A stretch of 64,000 nt of DNA. Source: Phaeobacter cretensis. Its GTDB lineage: Bacteria > Pseudomonadota > Alphaproteobacteria > Rhodobacterales > Rhodobacteraceae. Below are positions 24,621-32,373 of this stretch, piece after piece (position 1 is the stretch's first letter; each line of letters begins with the position of its first letter). Both the position numbers and the translations under genes were made by a program. The stretch covers positions 2,666,001 through 2,730,000 of the forward strand of contig NZ_JBKBEU010000001.1 of the NCBI RefSeq assembly GCF_047372505.1, written 5' to 3'. Below the pieces are notes generated by a model, which did no database searches, had not been told where the DNA came from, and was given only the letters and a program-made list of their open reading frames with translations.

Positions 24621-25985
24621 CTAACCGATGGCTGTAATCATTGTTGCAATGCTATCGCGGTGCCACCAAATCGCTGAAAAGCCGACTGATATTGCGATGG
24701 ATGTAAACAGAAGGTCGTGCAGTGGATCCCAGACGCGGTGCTTGCAAGCCAGCCAGACCATCACCGGATAGGCCAGAAGCATGGCACCGGCCAGTGCCGC
24801 GATACCGCCAGATAAACCAAACAGGATTACACCGGTCAGGAACAGACCGGTTTGAGCAAGCGCCCGCGCGGCAGTGAACACAAAAAATGATCGACTGTCT
24901 CCTGCGGCCAGAGCAGCCTGATCATAGGTCATGGTGATGACTGCAGGTGCCATCGCAAGTGCAATGAGCACCACCATTGGCCCTGCATAAGCATAGCGGG
25001 CATCATACAGAAAATCGACAAGCCAAGGGCCTAGCCAAGCCATGGTCAACAGAATTGACAGGATCGTCGCAGTTAGGCCTGCTCGCAGCTGTCTTTGTTT
25101 ACGCCGAGATACTGGATCTATGTGCGCAGGCTTGTCGCGATAGACTGGGATCATCAATCTCTGGTTCACCGCATGGCCCAGAGCCATCGGAAAACTCGCC
25201 AGAAAGAACCCTATGTTGTAGATGCCAAGCACGTTTAGCGGAACGAATTTGCCCAGAATTGCCCGATCACCTTGTGATGTAAGAAACCAGAAGGCCGTTG
25301 ATAGAAATATCCATTTTCCGAAGTGCAACAACTCCTTCAGCGCCTTCGGTTCCCAGCGGAAACGGCTGCGACGCCCGGGCAGCCCCAGATGGACGCTTAG
25401 TAGGAATACGGCCGCTTGGATTACACTTCCCAACACCAGCGCCAACACTGATTGCGTGATCCAGGCCAGCAGCACCATCGCTCCAATGCCTATCGCCTGA
25501 CTGGTCAGCTCCAATGCGGTCAGGCGACCGACCAGCAGATGCCGGTGCGCGGTCTCCACCCGAATGGGATCAAATCCATTGATTGCCAGCGCGATACCCG
25601 CAATCGGGAGGTACCAAAACAGTTCGGGCACGCCGTAAAACTGTGAGATGGGCCAGGCGAGCAACAACGTCATTCCCCAAAGCGCAAACCCGCGCACCAC
25701 CTGCACGCTCCAAGCGGTATCAAGAAACTCCGGATCGTCGCCGCGTTTGCTTTGGGCGATAGATGGCCCTATGCCCATGTCGGAAAAGAGTGCCAGCCCG
25801 GTGATGACCACGCTGACCAGCGCCATCAGGCCAAAGGCTTCGGGGAAAAGCAGTCGGGTCATCACCAGATTAGCTGCCAGCCGCAGCCCTTGACTGCCGC
25901 CATAGCCGATCATCAACCACGAGGCTGAGCGCAGCACACGTGCTGCAAGGCTTGCACCTTTGAAGCGAGATAGAACCTTGTGCAT
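24621..25985 (-). CDS. Wzx-type polysaccharide flippase
   Basis: A 454-residue polytopic membrane protein of the polysaccharide transporter (PST/MATE-like) family with about 12-14 hydrophobic helices. The N-terminal SASWLMIGYGGSQGLRLAANLVMTRLLFPEAFGLMALV is the characteristic start of oligosaccharide flippases. The ATG at 25985 has GAGGA five bases upstream. It would move lipid-linked repeat units to the periplasmic face. It converges on the Wzz gene and is divergent from a GT4 gene. Confidence 0.9.
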   Translation of the reverse strand: MHKVLSRFKGASLAARVLRSASWLMIGYGGSQGLRLAANLVMTRLLFPEAFGLMALVSVVITGLALFSDMGIGPSIAQSKRGDDPEFLDTAWSVQVVRGFALWGMTLLLAWPISQFYGVPELFWYLPIAGIALAINGFDPIRVETAHRHLLVGRLTALELTSQAIGIGAMVLLAWITQSVLALVLGSVIQAAVFLLSVHLGLPGRRSRFRWEPKALKELLHFGKWIFLSTAFWFLTSQGDRAILGKFVPLNVLGIYNIGFFLASFPMALGHAVNQRLMIPVYRDKPAHIDPVSRRKQRQLRAGLTATILSILLTMAWLGPWLVDFLYDARYAYAGPMVVLIALAMAPAVITMTYDQAALAAGDSRSFFVFTAARALAQTGLFLTGVILFGLSGGIAALAGAMLLAYPVMVWLACKHRVWDPLHDLLFTSIAISVGFSAIWWHRDSIATMITAIG

Positions 25986-26129
25986 CAATATCCTCGAGGT
26001 CTTACGATACGCGTGCGATATTGGTCTTCGAAGGCGTCAATTCCGCGGCACCTTCGCGGCAATGCTGGGCAAGTGTCGCAACTGAGGATACCGTACGATA
26101 ACTCTTGCACAAAATGGGCCGTCGTCCTC

Positions 26130-27338
26130 GTGAAAATTGCATATATTCTCAACACCTATCCGCAGCCATCGCATAGTTTCATCCGGCGCGAGATACAGGC
26201 TCTGGAACGACAAGACCAGGTGGTGCATCGGATCGCCATGCGGCGCGCCAGGGTACCTTTGGTAGACCCCGGAGATCAGGCAGAACAGGACCGTACCACC
26301 TATGTGCTTGAGGCAGGTTCCTTGCGGCTGGCAGGCGCGGTTTTGCGGGCTGCATGGCGGGCTCCGCGACGCATCGCATCGGCATTATCCATGGCTTGGC
26401 GCTTGGGGAAGGCGTCGAAGGTGGGGCAGTTACGCCATCTGATCTATCTTGCTGAGGCCGCTTATGTGATTGAATATGCTATGGAGCATGAGATTGAGCA
26501 TCTGCATGCACATTTCGGAACCAATGCGACAACCGTGGCGATGCTGGCGGCTTCTCTCGGGCCCCTTGGCTATAGTTTCACTGCTCATGGGCCTGAGGAA
26601 TTTGATGCGCCACTTGCCCTATCGCTGGGTAAAAAGGTGGATCAGGCTGAATTTGCGGTGGCTATCAGCAGCTTTGGTCGTAGCCAACTGAGCCGATGGG
26701 CTGCCTTTGGCAGTTGGGAGCAGCTGAAGGTGGTGCATTGCGGGATTGAGCCTGCGCGTTTTGCCGATCCCGTGCCATTGCCTGAAGGGGATCTTCGGCT
26801 GGCGGCGATTGGCAGGTTTGTTGAGCAAAAAGGCCAGATGGTGCTTATTCAGGCTCTGTCAGAATTGGTGGCGGAGCACCCGGATCTGCATCTTTCATTG
26901 GTTGGCGATGGCGAGATGCGTCCCGATTTGGAAGCCGCGATTGCTACCTACGGCCTAGGCGATCACGTAACCCTGACCGGCTGGCTGTCGGAGGCGGAAG
27001 TGCGCGCCGAGTTGGCCCGCGTACATGCATTGGTGATGCCGTCTTTTGCCGAAGGGCTACCAATGGTGGTGATGGAGGCGATGGCTGCAGCACGTCCGGT
27101 GATTGCGACCTATATTGCCGGCACGCCGGAACTGGTGCTGCCCGGAGAAACTGGCTGGTTGGTGCCTGCGGGTGATCCAGACGTTCTGGCGCAAGCAATC
27201 CGGGAGCTAGCTGCAACGCCACATGCCACGCTGGTCGCGATGGGGCAGAAAGGGCGTGCTCGGGTTCTGGATCGCCACGACAGCGACACCGAGGCTGTAA
27301 AGCTGGCGGATCATTTCCGCGCAGCACTTCGGGACTAG
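26130..27338 (+). CDS. Glycosyltransferase family 4
   Basis: A 402-residue GT-B glycosyltransferase. The chosen start is GTG at 26130 (MKIAYILNTYPQPSHSFIRREI), which matches the family N-terminus; the frame runs further upstream, but that part overlaps the divergent flippase gene. The acceptor domain has HAHFGTNATTVAM and SFTAHGPEEFD. The donor domain has VAIGRFVEQKGQMVLIQAL, SLVGDGEMRPDLE, VTLTGWLSEAEV and the E-x7-E site in MPSFAEGLPMVVMEAMAAARP. It should add a retaining sugar linkage to the lipid-linked repeat unit; donor unknown. Confidence 0.9.
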   Translation: MKIAYILNTYPQPSHSFIRREIQALERQDQVVHRIAMRRARVPLVDPGDQAEQDRTTYVLEAGSLRLAGAVLRAAWRAPRRIASALSMAWRLGKASKVGQLRHLIYLAEAAYVIEYAMEHEIEHLHAHFGTNATTVAMLAASLGPLGYSFTAHGPEEFDAPLALSLGKKVDQAEFAVAISSFGRSQLSRWAAFGSWEQLKVVHCGIEPARFADPVPLPEGDLRLAAIGRFVEQKGQMVLIQALSELVAEHPDLHLSLVGDGEMRPDLEAAIATYGLGDHVTLTGWLSEAEVRAELARVHALVMPSFAEGLPMVVMEAMAAARPVIATYIAGTPELVLPGETGWLVPAGDPDVLAQAIRELAATPHATLVAMGQKGRARVLDRHDSDTEAVKLADHFRAALRD

Positions 27339-27363
27339 GTTCGAGATGCCGAAAGGGAAAATT

Positions 27364-28206
27364 TTACCTGCCGCGAGTCCAGCGGGCCTCTTGCCGGTGG
27401 CGAAACAGCGGCGATTTTACGGCAAGGGCTACTGCTGTATAGGTCAGAAACCCTGCCGGGTCGCGCAATGCAGCTCTAAGAATTACGCCAGCACCCGGGC
27501 GCTCCACATCCTGATTTTCCAGAAGCTCAGGGAATCGCTGGGCTATTTCCGCGACTCCGGCATTCTGACGTCGCCGCACCCGGACCAGATTGCGAAATCC
27601 TTCGATCAGCGGCCACTGATAGCTGGCCTCGAGGCGGATGCGTTCAGCCGGGGCAAAGCTGAGACGGGCGTAGATATCGTCGGCAATCACATCGGGCCAA
27701 TCCATCCAACGTGCCCGGCCAGCGGCGTTCATCGCAAACAGTCCAAACCCGGGAACACCTTGGCGTATAAACGGCAGCGTTACCCAGAAACGCCCATAGA
27801 GGCGACTGACCATGCTCTTGGCTGGGGCGAGTCGTGGCGATCCGCTGGCATATCGTGGTGCATCAACGTCCAGCGCGTCGCAGATCTGTGCCATCAACGT
27901 GGGCGTCACGATAACATCCGCGTCCAGATAGATCTGGATATGACCCGTTATGCGTGTTTCCCCTTCTTGTAGCGCGCCGATCTTGCCGCCCTCGCTCCGG
28001 TCAACCACCGTACATGTCCATTTGGGTGGCACTGGCACCGCGCTGGCCTCTGCCACCGTAGTATCAGTGCATCCATTTGCAATCACCAACACCTCTCCAC
28101 GAGCGTTACCCGGCAGTTGATCGCTGGCAAACAGCGCTGATAAACATGGCCCGATGTAACCGGCTTCATTGTGTGCTGGTATCAGAACGCTCAAAAGCGG
28201 TGTCAT
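27364..28206 (-). CDS. Glycosyltransferase family 2, last gene of the PKS/NRPS operon
   Basis: A 280-residue GT-A protein: LSVLIPAHNEAGYIGPCLSAL at the N-terminus, nucleotide-sugar contact in IQIYLDADVIV (the DxD motif), acceptor-side GFGLFAMNAAGR and a catalytic-base region WPDVIADDIYAR. A weakly hydrophobic C-terminal stretch may touch the membrane. The start overlaps the SGNH/GH gene by ATGA, making it the seventh gene of the coupled operon that begins with the PKS. Donor and acceptor unknown. Confidence 0.85.
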   Translation of the reverse strand: MTPLLSVLIPAHNEAGYIGPCLSALFASDQLPGNARGEVLVIANGCTDTTVAEASAVPVPPKWTCTVVDRSEGGKIGALQEGETRITGHIQIYLDADVIVTPTLMAQICDALDVDAPRYASGSPRLAPAKSMVSRLYGRFWVTLPFIRQGVPGFGLFAMNAAGRARWMDWPDVIADDIYARLSFAPAERIRLEASYQWPLIEGFRNLVRVRRRQNAGVAEIAQRFPELLENQDVERPGAGVILRAALRDPAGFLTYTAVALAVKSPLFRHRQEARWTRGR

Positions 28207-30764
28207 TTTGCGGCCTCTAAAGCGCGCCAGCGTGGGTTGTCATCGCTCAGGGTACGCAGACTGCCCCAGCTGCCCCATTTTCCGGGAGTCGATACATCCG
28301 AATACGCGGTAAAGAGAGTTCCACCCAGTGCGGGCCAGCCCGCTAGCAGGTCGCGATATAGTGCCCCCATTTCTTCGGTGTAGTTAAAGTGTCTGAAAAA
28401 ACCGGTCAGCATTTCGTCATCCACCATAGGACCGAGGCCAACCACATGGCTGCCGCCCTCATACATGATCAGATCAAGCCCGTGGGATTGAGCAACTTTG
28501 GCGTGATAGGGCAGGACCCGGCCCACTAGGTCGCTGATCGTGTCGTCAGAACTGCCGGATACCAAGCCATCGCCCAGTTCTGCAGCGGCCAGAGCGCTGG
28601 CGGCATCATACTGATGTGCTTCTATGAATTCAGATGCTGCAGCTCCACGCAGGCCCTTGGCCTCGGCTGTGGCCCGGGCCTGTTCGCGGCTTTGCGCGAT
28701 CCAGGCACGCAGGGTGGGCGCACGTTCTGGCAAGCCTATAACTCCGCCAAAATAACCAGTGACTGCATAGGCGTCAAACGACTGAGCGGGCGATTGGCGT
28801 GTCGGGTCTTCCGCGACCCAAAGGGGTGCAGTTAGAACCTGCTCCTCCAGTCCCAGCCATCCAGTCTGGGTGGAGACAACGCGCACCAAACGATCCTCAG
28901 CGGCATCGCCAAAGATTTCGGTCCAGATTTGCGCGGTTTCGGCGGCGCGGCCTCCATAAAACTGCATCCATAGATCCTGCCCACCCCAACGGGCGAGCGC
29001 CTGATCATCGGCCCAGACGGCCTGTTCGAACTGCCAGTTCCACACCTCGTTTGAATACTCTACATAGGCCGTCAATCCGGGGTCAAGCTGGGTGCTCACC
29101 AAACGGGCGTAGTTGCGAATATAGATGTTGTCGGCCATATGGGGCAGGGTGAACCAAGGTGAAGTTTGCAATTGATTGGCCAACGCCACCAGCACTTCAG
29201 CGGGAGCGCCGTTGGCGGCCCAACTATAGTCCTGAACACGCGGACGGTCCTCCCAGCCGATTTGAGTGCTGTCATTGGTGGCCATCCAATCCATGAACCG
29301 CAACGCCGAAAACCCCTGCATCAGGGCGGTCCAATCCGGGTTGAAAATGGCACCAGCCCGCCACTCCGGTAGGTGTTTTTCCATTACCACGTGAATATTA
29401 CGAATATAGTCACCGGCCCTCTGGCGGTCACTGCGCTGAATGCGGATTTCGACCGCTCCGGGCCCCGGGGTGTAGTCAAACCGGATTTCGTTTTTACCGT
29501 ATCGGATGTTTCCAGCGCGTCCGGTTACTTCGACAATCCCGTCGCCTTCAAACTGCAGAACATAGCGCCCGGCCAGAGTTACTGCGTCTTCAGGCAGATC
29601 AGTCAGGATCAAGGTGCCGATCGAGCCGAGCTCAGGCGGAATCCCAGTTGGCCAACCATCGGGGTCCAAATAGCCCGCCGCCTCCAGATCAGAATAATCT
29701 GCGCCGCCCCACTGTCCGGCAAGGTGGCCAATCCAGGGCCGCGCTGTTTTGAAGTGATCAAGGAATGGGGCCTGTGGGCTCCAATCCGCTATGGATGCAA
29801 GGTTCATGGCAATTGGCTGCTGCGGTACCTCGGTCTGCTCAAGCTGCGCCTTCCTCGTTGTCGCTGCTGCGGGCGTCACGATCGCGGTCGCTGGTACAGG
29901 CATGTTCAAGTCAGGCAGCGAAGGATCCGAAGGTAGCGGCGAAGGTTCCGCCGGTAGTGCAGCGCGTTGAACCCTATCCTGAGCGGCGTCCCAGGCTATT
30001 TCCTGCAAACGCTGAGCCAGTGCAGGTGAAGGCGCCTCATAACTACCATTCCACCGCGACCGCAGCTTAGATGGCAGACCTACCGGCGATTGGCCTGTCA
30101 GTACCGCATATTGCAGCGTTGATAGGAAATAGAATCCCAGTTCATTGGGGTGAACATCATCGGCAAATACGTCTTGAATACCTGACAGGCCTGGCACCGT
30201 GCCGGCCTGTATCGCATCATCCAGACGTGCCATCGCCTGTCCCGCACTGATCAGTTTGATGTCACCACCGGTTTTGCGGTTCACGGTATCGACGAGTTTT
30301 TGCCAGCGAGGGAGATCAGCCGCCAACCGGTCACGCCAGGGCATCGCAGCGCCAGGATCAAACGCGATCTCGACACCGGTGCCACTGTTCAGGCTGTGCC
30401 AGGTTTCCTGCAGATACACCTCGACCTCAGGATTGGCGTTGTGGGCCAGGGTATAGAACCGTGTCAGTGCGCCTTCGGAGTCGCTCCATTTCAGATGGTT
30501 CGCTAGTGGGATAGCCTCTGTCACAATTAGGGCATCCACACCCTGCTCAAGCCGGATGAGTGCATTAATACCTTCGGCCTTGTCGGCATGCTCCCAATTG
30601 TAACTCAACGGTGCGCCGTTGATGATTTGAGCTTCGACCGTCACCTGCTTTGATGCGGCATCCGGTTGTTTCGACAGCAGTTGTTCCAGCATCACAGGAT
30701 TGTTAGGCCCAAATAGGGAATGGCCAACCATCACGACACTTGTGACAAGATCCGCCAACGTCAT
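28203..30764 (-). CDS. Two-domain SGNH-hydrolase-like / GH-A-like barrel protein
   Basis: An 853-residue protein. Residues 1-255 are SGNH-like: VVMVGHSLFGPN with the probable nucleophile S16, YLQETWHSL, and the catalytic D-x-H in DDVHPNELGFYF (D203, H205). A Pro/Ala-rich linker runs to about 320. Residues 320-853 look like a carbohydrate-active TIM barrel: a beta-rich section to about 450, then AYVEYSNEVWN (acid/base candidate E573, preceded by Asn as in clan GH-A) and LDLIMYEGGSH (nucleophile candidate E769). The SGNH half is a clear paralog of the protein encoded just upstream (shared GHSL, ETWH, GLP-L blocks), but it has no obvious signal peptide. Domain calls are by motif reading; the glycosidase role is inference. 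Confidence 0.65.
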   Translation of the reverse strand: MTLADLVTSVVMVGHSLFGPNNPVMLEQLLSKQPDAASKQVTVEAQIINGAPLSYNWEHADKAEGINALIRLEQGVDALIVTEAIPLANHLKWSDSEGALTRFYTLAHNANPEVEVYLQETWHSLNSGTGVEIAFDPGAAMPWRDRLAADLPRWQKLVDTVNRKTGGDIKLISAGQAMARLDDAIQAGTVPGLSGIQDVFADDVHPNELGFYFLSTLQYAVLTGQSPVGLPSKLRSRWNGSYEAPSPALAQRLQEIAWDAAQDRVQRAALPAEPSPLPSDPSLPDLNMPVPATAIVTPAAATTRKAQLEQTEVPQQPIAMNLASIADWSPQAPFLDHFKTARPWIGHLAGQWGGADYSDLEAAGYLDPDGWPTGIPPELGSIGTLILTDLPEDAVTLAGRYVLQFEGDGIVEVTGRAGNIRYGKNEIRFDYTPGPGAVEIRIQRSDRQRAGDYIRNIHVVMEKHLPEWRAGAIFNPDWTALMQGFSALRFMDWMATNDSTQIGWEDRPRVQDYSWAANGAPAEVLVALANQLQTSPWFTLPHMADNIYIRNYARLVSTQLDPGLTAYVEYSNEVWNWQFEQAVWADDQALARWGGQDLWMQFYGGRAAETAQIWTEIFGDAAEDRLVRVVSTQTGWLGLEEQVLTAPLWVAEDPTRQSPAQSFDAYAVTGYFGGVIGLPERAPTLRAWIAQSREQARATAEAKGLRGAAASEFIEAHQYDAASALAAAELGDGLVSGSSDDTISDLVGRVLPYHAKVAQSHGLDLIMYEGGSHVVGLGPMVDDEMLTGFFRHFNYTEEMGALYRDLLAGWPALGGTLFTAYSDVSTPGKWGSWGSLRTLSDDNPRWRALEAAK

Positions 30765-31663
30765 GGAAGGATACCGGTTCGTGGATGGCTGGTTACCACA
30801 CGCCAGACGATTTCTTGCACCTCCTGCGCGGCCTGTGCGCTCAGCGAATCTGCCATGGTGCCGTCAGCGCGTTGCAATTGATGAGGCAGGCCAACAGGGT
30901 TCTGATGGTAGAGCACACTGAGATGTGTGAGCGCTACGATATAGGCGCCAACATCGTTGATATGGATTTGATCCAGCTCACCCTCTGCAGTACGAGCAAA
31001 GAGATCTTCGCGGCTTGTCAGCCCATCGATATGCCCGGCCTCGGCTGCGCGTACGACAGCCGCCATCACCTGGCCAGCGGGGATCAGATAAGCCGGGTGT
31101 TGCGGGTTGCGGCGGCTGTCTGAACCGGCCAACCCTCCCAGCCAAAGCTGATCCAGATCGCCATCCAGCCGCGATAGCCAGCCATCCGGCGTATCCAAAG
31201 GGTGCCAGGTTTCATAAAGATATATCCGAGTTTGGGTTGAACCTGCCCGGGCAAGATCTGCCCAACGGCGAAAATAGCGAGCGCCTTTGAAATAGCGTAG
31301 CGCGTCGCGCAACTCGACCATTTCCGTCATGACAACGGCGTCATAGACGCCGGATCCAACCGCTTCTCGCGCGTCTCGCCAGACCGGCGACTGGTTCACC
31401 TGTTCAAAATGCAAAATCTCCAGATCCGGTTCCCAGTGATCTTGCAGGGGCGTGCCGGACCCTAGCTGACTGTTGTAGCTGTGCCCCTCCGGCGCAAGCT
31501 GTTGCAGCATATGCGGCATGTCGGCACCAACCAGCGAATGACCAAGGTGGAAAACTCGCATTGAGCCTGCTGGTGCCGCTACAGGGGGTAAGGCATAGGG
31601 CGTTGCCTGCGCACCAATCGGTAGCAGAGACAACAGCGCAAGAAATCCGCGACGGCCGATCAT
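30761..31663 (-). CDS. Exported SGNH-hydrolase-like protein
   Basis: A 300-residue protein with a Tat-like signal (MIGRRGFLALLSLLPIGAQA). The mature part carries a GDSL-variant nucleophile block, VFHLGHSLVG (S43), a conserved IYLYETWHPLD segment and a D-x-x-H block, DQIHINDVGAY (D231, H234), the SGNH triad pattern. SGNH proteins in polysaccharide loci often add or remove acyl groups. Here the operon also makes an acyl chain on a PKS/NRPS, so an acyltransferase or esterase for that chain is an attractive but unproven role. It is coupled by ATGA overlaps to the phosphopantetheinyl transferase gene upstream and to its two-domain paralog downstream. Confidence 0.7.
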   Translation of the reverse strand: MIGRRGFLALLSLLPIGAQATPYALPPVAAPAGSMRVFHLGHSLVGADMPHMLQQLAPEGHSYNSQLGSGTPLQDHWEPDLEILHFEQVNQSPVWRDAREAVGSGVYDAVVMTEMVELRDALRYFKGARYFRRWADLARAGSTQTRIYLYETWHPLDTPDGWLSRLDGDLDQLWLGGLAGSDSRRNPQHPAYLIPAGQVMAAVVRAAEAGHIDGLTSREDLFARTAEGELDQIHINDVGAYIVALTHLSVLYHQNPVGLPHQLQRADGTMADSLSAQAAQEVQEIVWRVVTSHPRTGILP

Positions 31664-32373
31664 CGCACCTGTGGCAGCTGCGCGGCGGTCGCGATCAGCC
31701 CCTCCCCAACGGCGAACCGCCCTTCAATCGTATCGCCTTGCTGAAACGGTGGCCGATCACTCGTAAACCGGGCGCAGAATTGACCGGTTAATTGATCTGT
31801 GCCTTGTGCCACGGTCATTTCCAGTTCCATTCCATCAAAGCCAAAAAAACACTCGCTGAGGCGATACTGGCATTTATACGCGGCTTCCTTGGCAGAGAAT
31901 ATCACTTTGGCAAGCTGACCGGGGTTGTTCTGTTTTTTAAGCCATTCACGCTCCGCAGGGCGGCATATCTGCGGTACCAGATCGTCCGCAAGCGGTGTGT
32001 CCTCCTCCACATCGACGCCTAAGCCGCGCATTTGCCTGGGCAAGGCAAGCACAGCGATTGCGGCGCTGCTACAATGGCTGATAGAGCCGACCAGGCCTGC
32101 GGGCCAGATTGGTGCGCGTTTGGGGCCGACAAGGATTGCGCTTGGCTCCGTTCCCAAAGAGGCCATCGCCTGATGAGCTGCGGCGCGCCCCGCAGCGAAT
32201 TCATGACGTCGTTTTTGCACCGCGTTGGCTGACAGGCAGGCAGCTTCTTCGGGGAAGGGGGATGGTGGATCTGCTTGTGGATCGCAGGTCTCCACCGCAA
32301 CGCATTCATCAAACAACGGGCGGATCAACGCCTTGTGTCGAGCGCTGCGTGAAAGTGGTATTGCAAGAGTCAT
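31660..32373 (-). CDS. 4'-phosphopantetheinyl transferase (Sfp/EntD type)
   Basis: A 237-residue enzyme that transfers phosphopantetheine from CoA to carrier-protein serines. Motifs are GSISHC (about 95-100), GLGVDVEED (Mg-binding aspartate and glutamate) and the W/FSAKEAAYK helix (FSAKEAAYKCQY) near residue 160. EntD-like sequence at the N-terminus (RRHEFAAGRAAAHQAM) is present. It sits between the NRPS and SGNH genes with 4-base overlaps on both sides. It is therefore very probably dedicated to the two carrier domains of this operon: S1475 of the NRPS and S1821 of the PKS. Confidence 0.92.
   Translation of the reverse strand: MTLAIPLSRSARHKALIRPLFDECVAVETCDPQADPPSPFPEEAACLSANAVQKRRHEFAAGRAAAHQAMASLGTEPSAILVGPKRAPIWPAGLVGSISHCSSAAIAVLALPRQMRGLGVDVEEDTPLADDLVPQICRPAEREWLKKQNNPGQLAKVIFSAKEAAYKCQYRLSECFFGFDGMELEMTVAQGTDQLTGQFCARFTSDRPPFQQGDTIEGRFAVGEGLIATAAQLPQVR

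Noticed and set aside
27346..27972. 208-codon plus-strand frame overlapping the GT2 gene at 27364-28206
   Set aside because: Lies antisense to a GT2 with clear DxD and acceptor motifs; composition is that of a reverse-frame shadow.
28203..32373. Siderophore biosynthesis as the purpose of the PKS/NRPS operon
   Set aside because: No TonB receptor, siderophore exporter, ferric reductase or iron-regulator site is seen nearby; the surroundings are polysaccharide genes. A hydroxamate-type chemistry remains possible, but a siderophore role is not supported by context.
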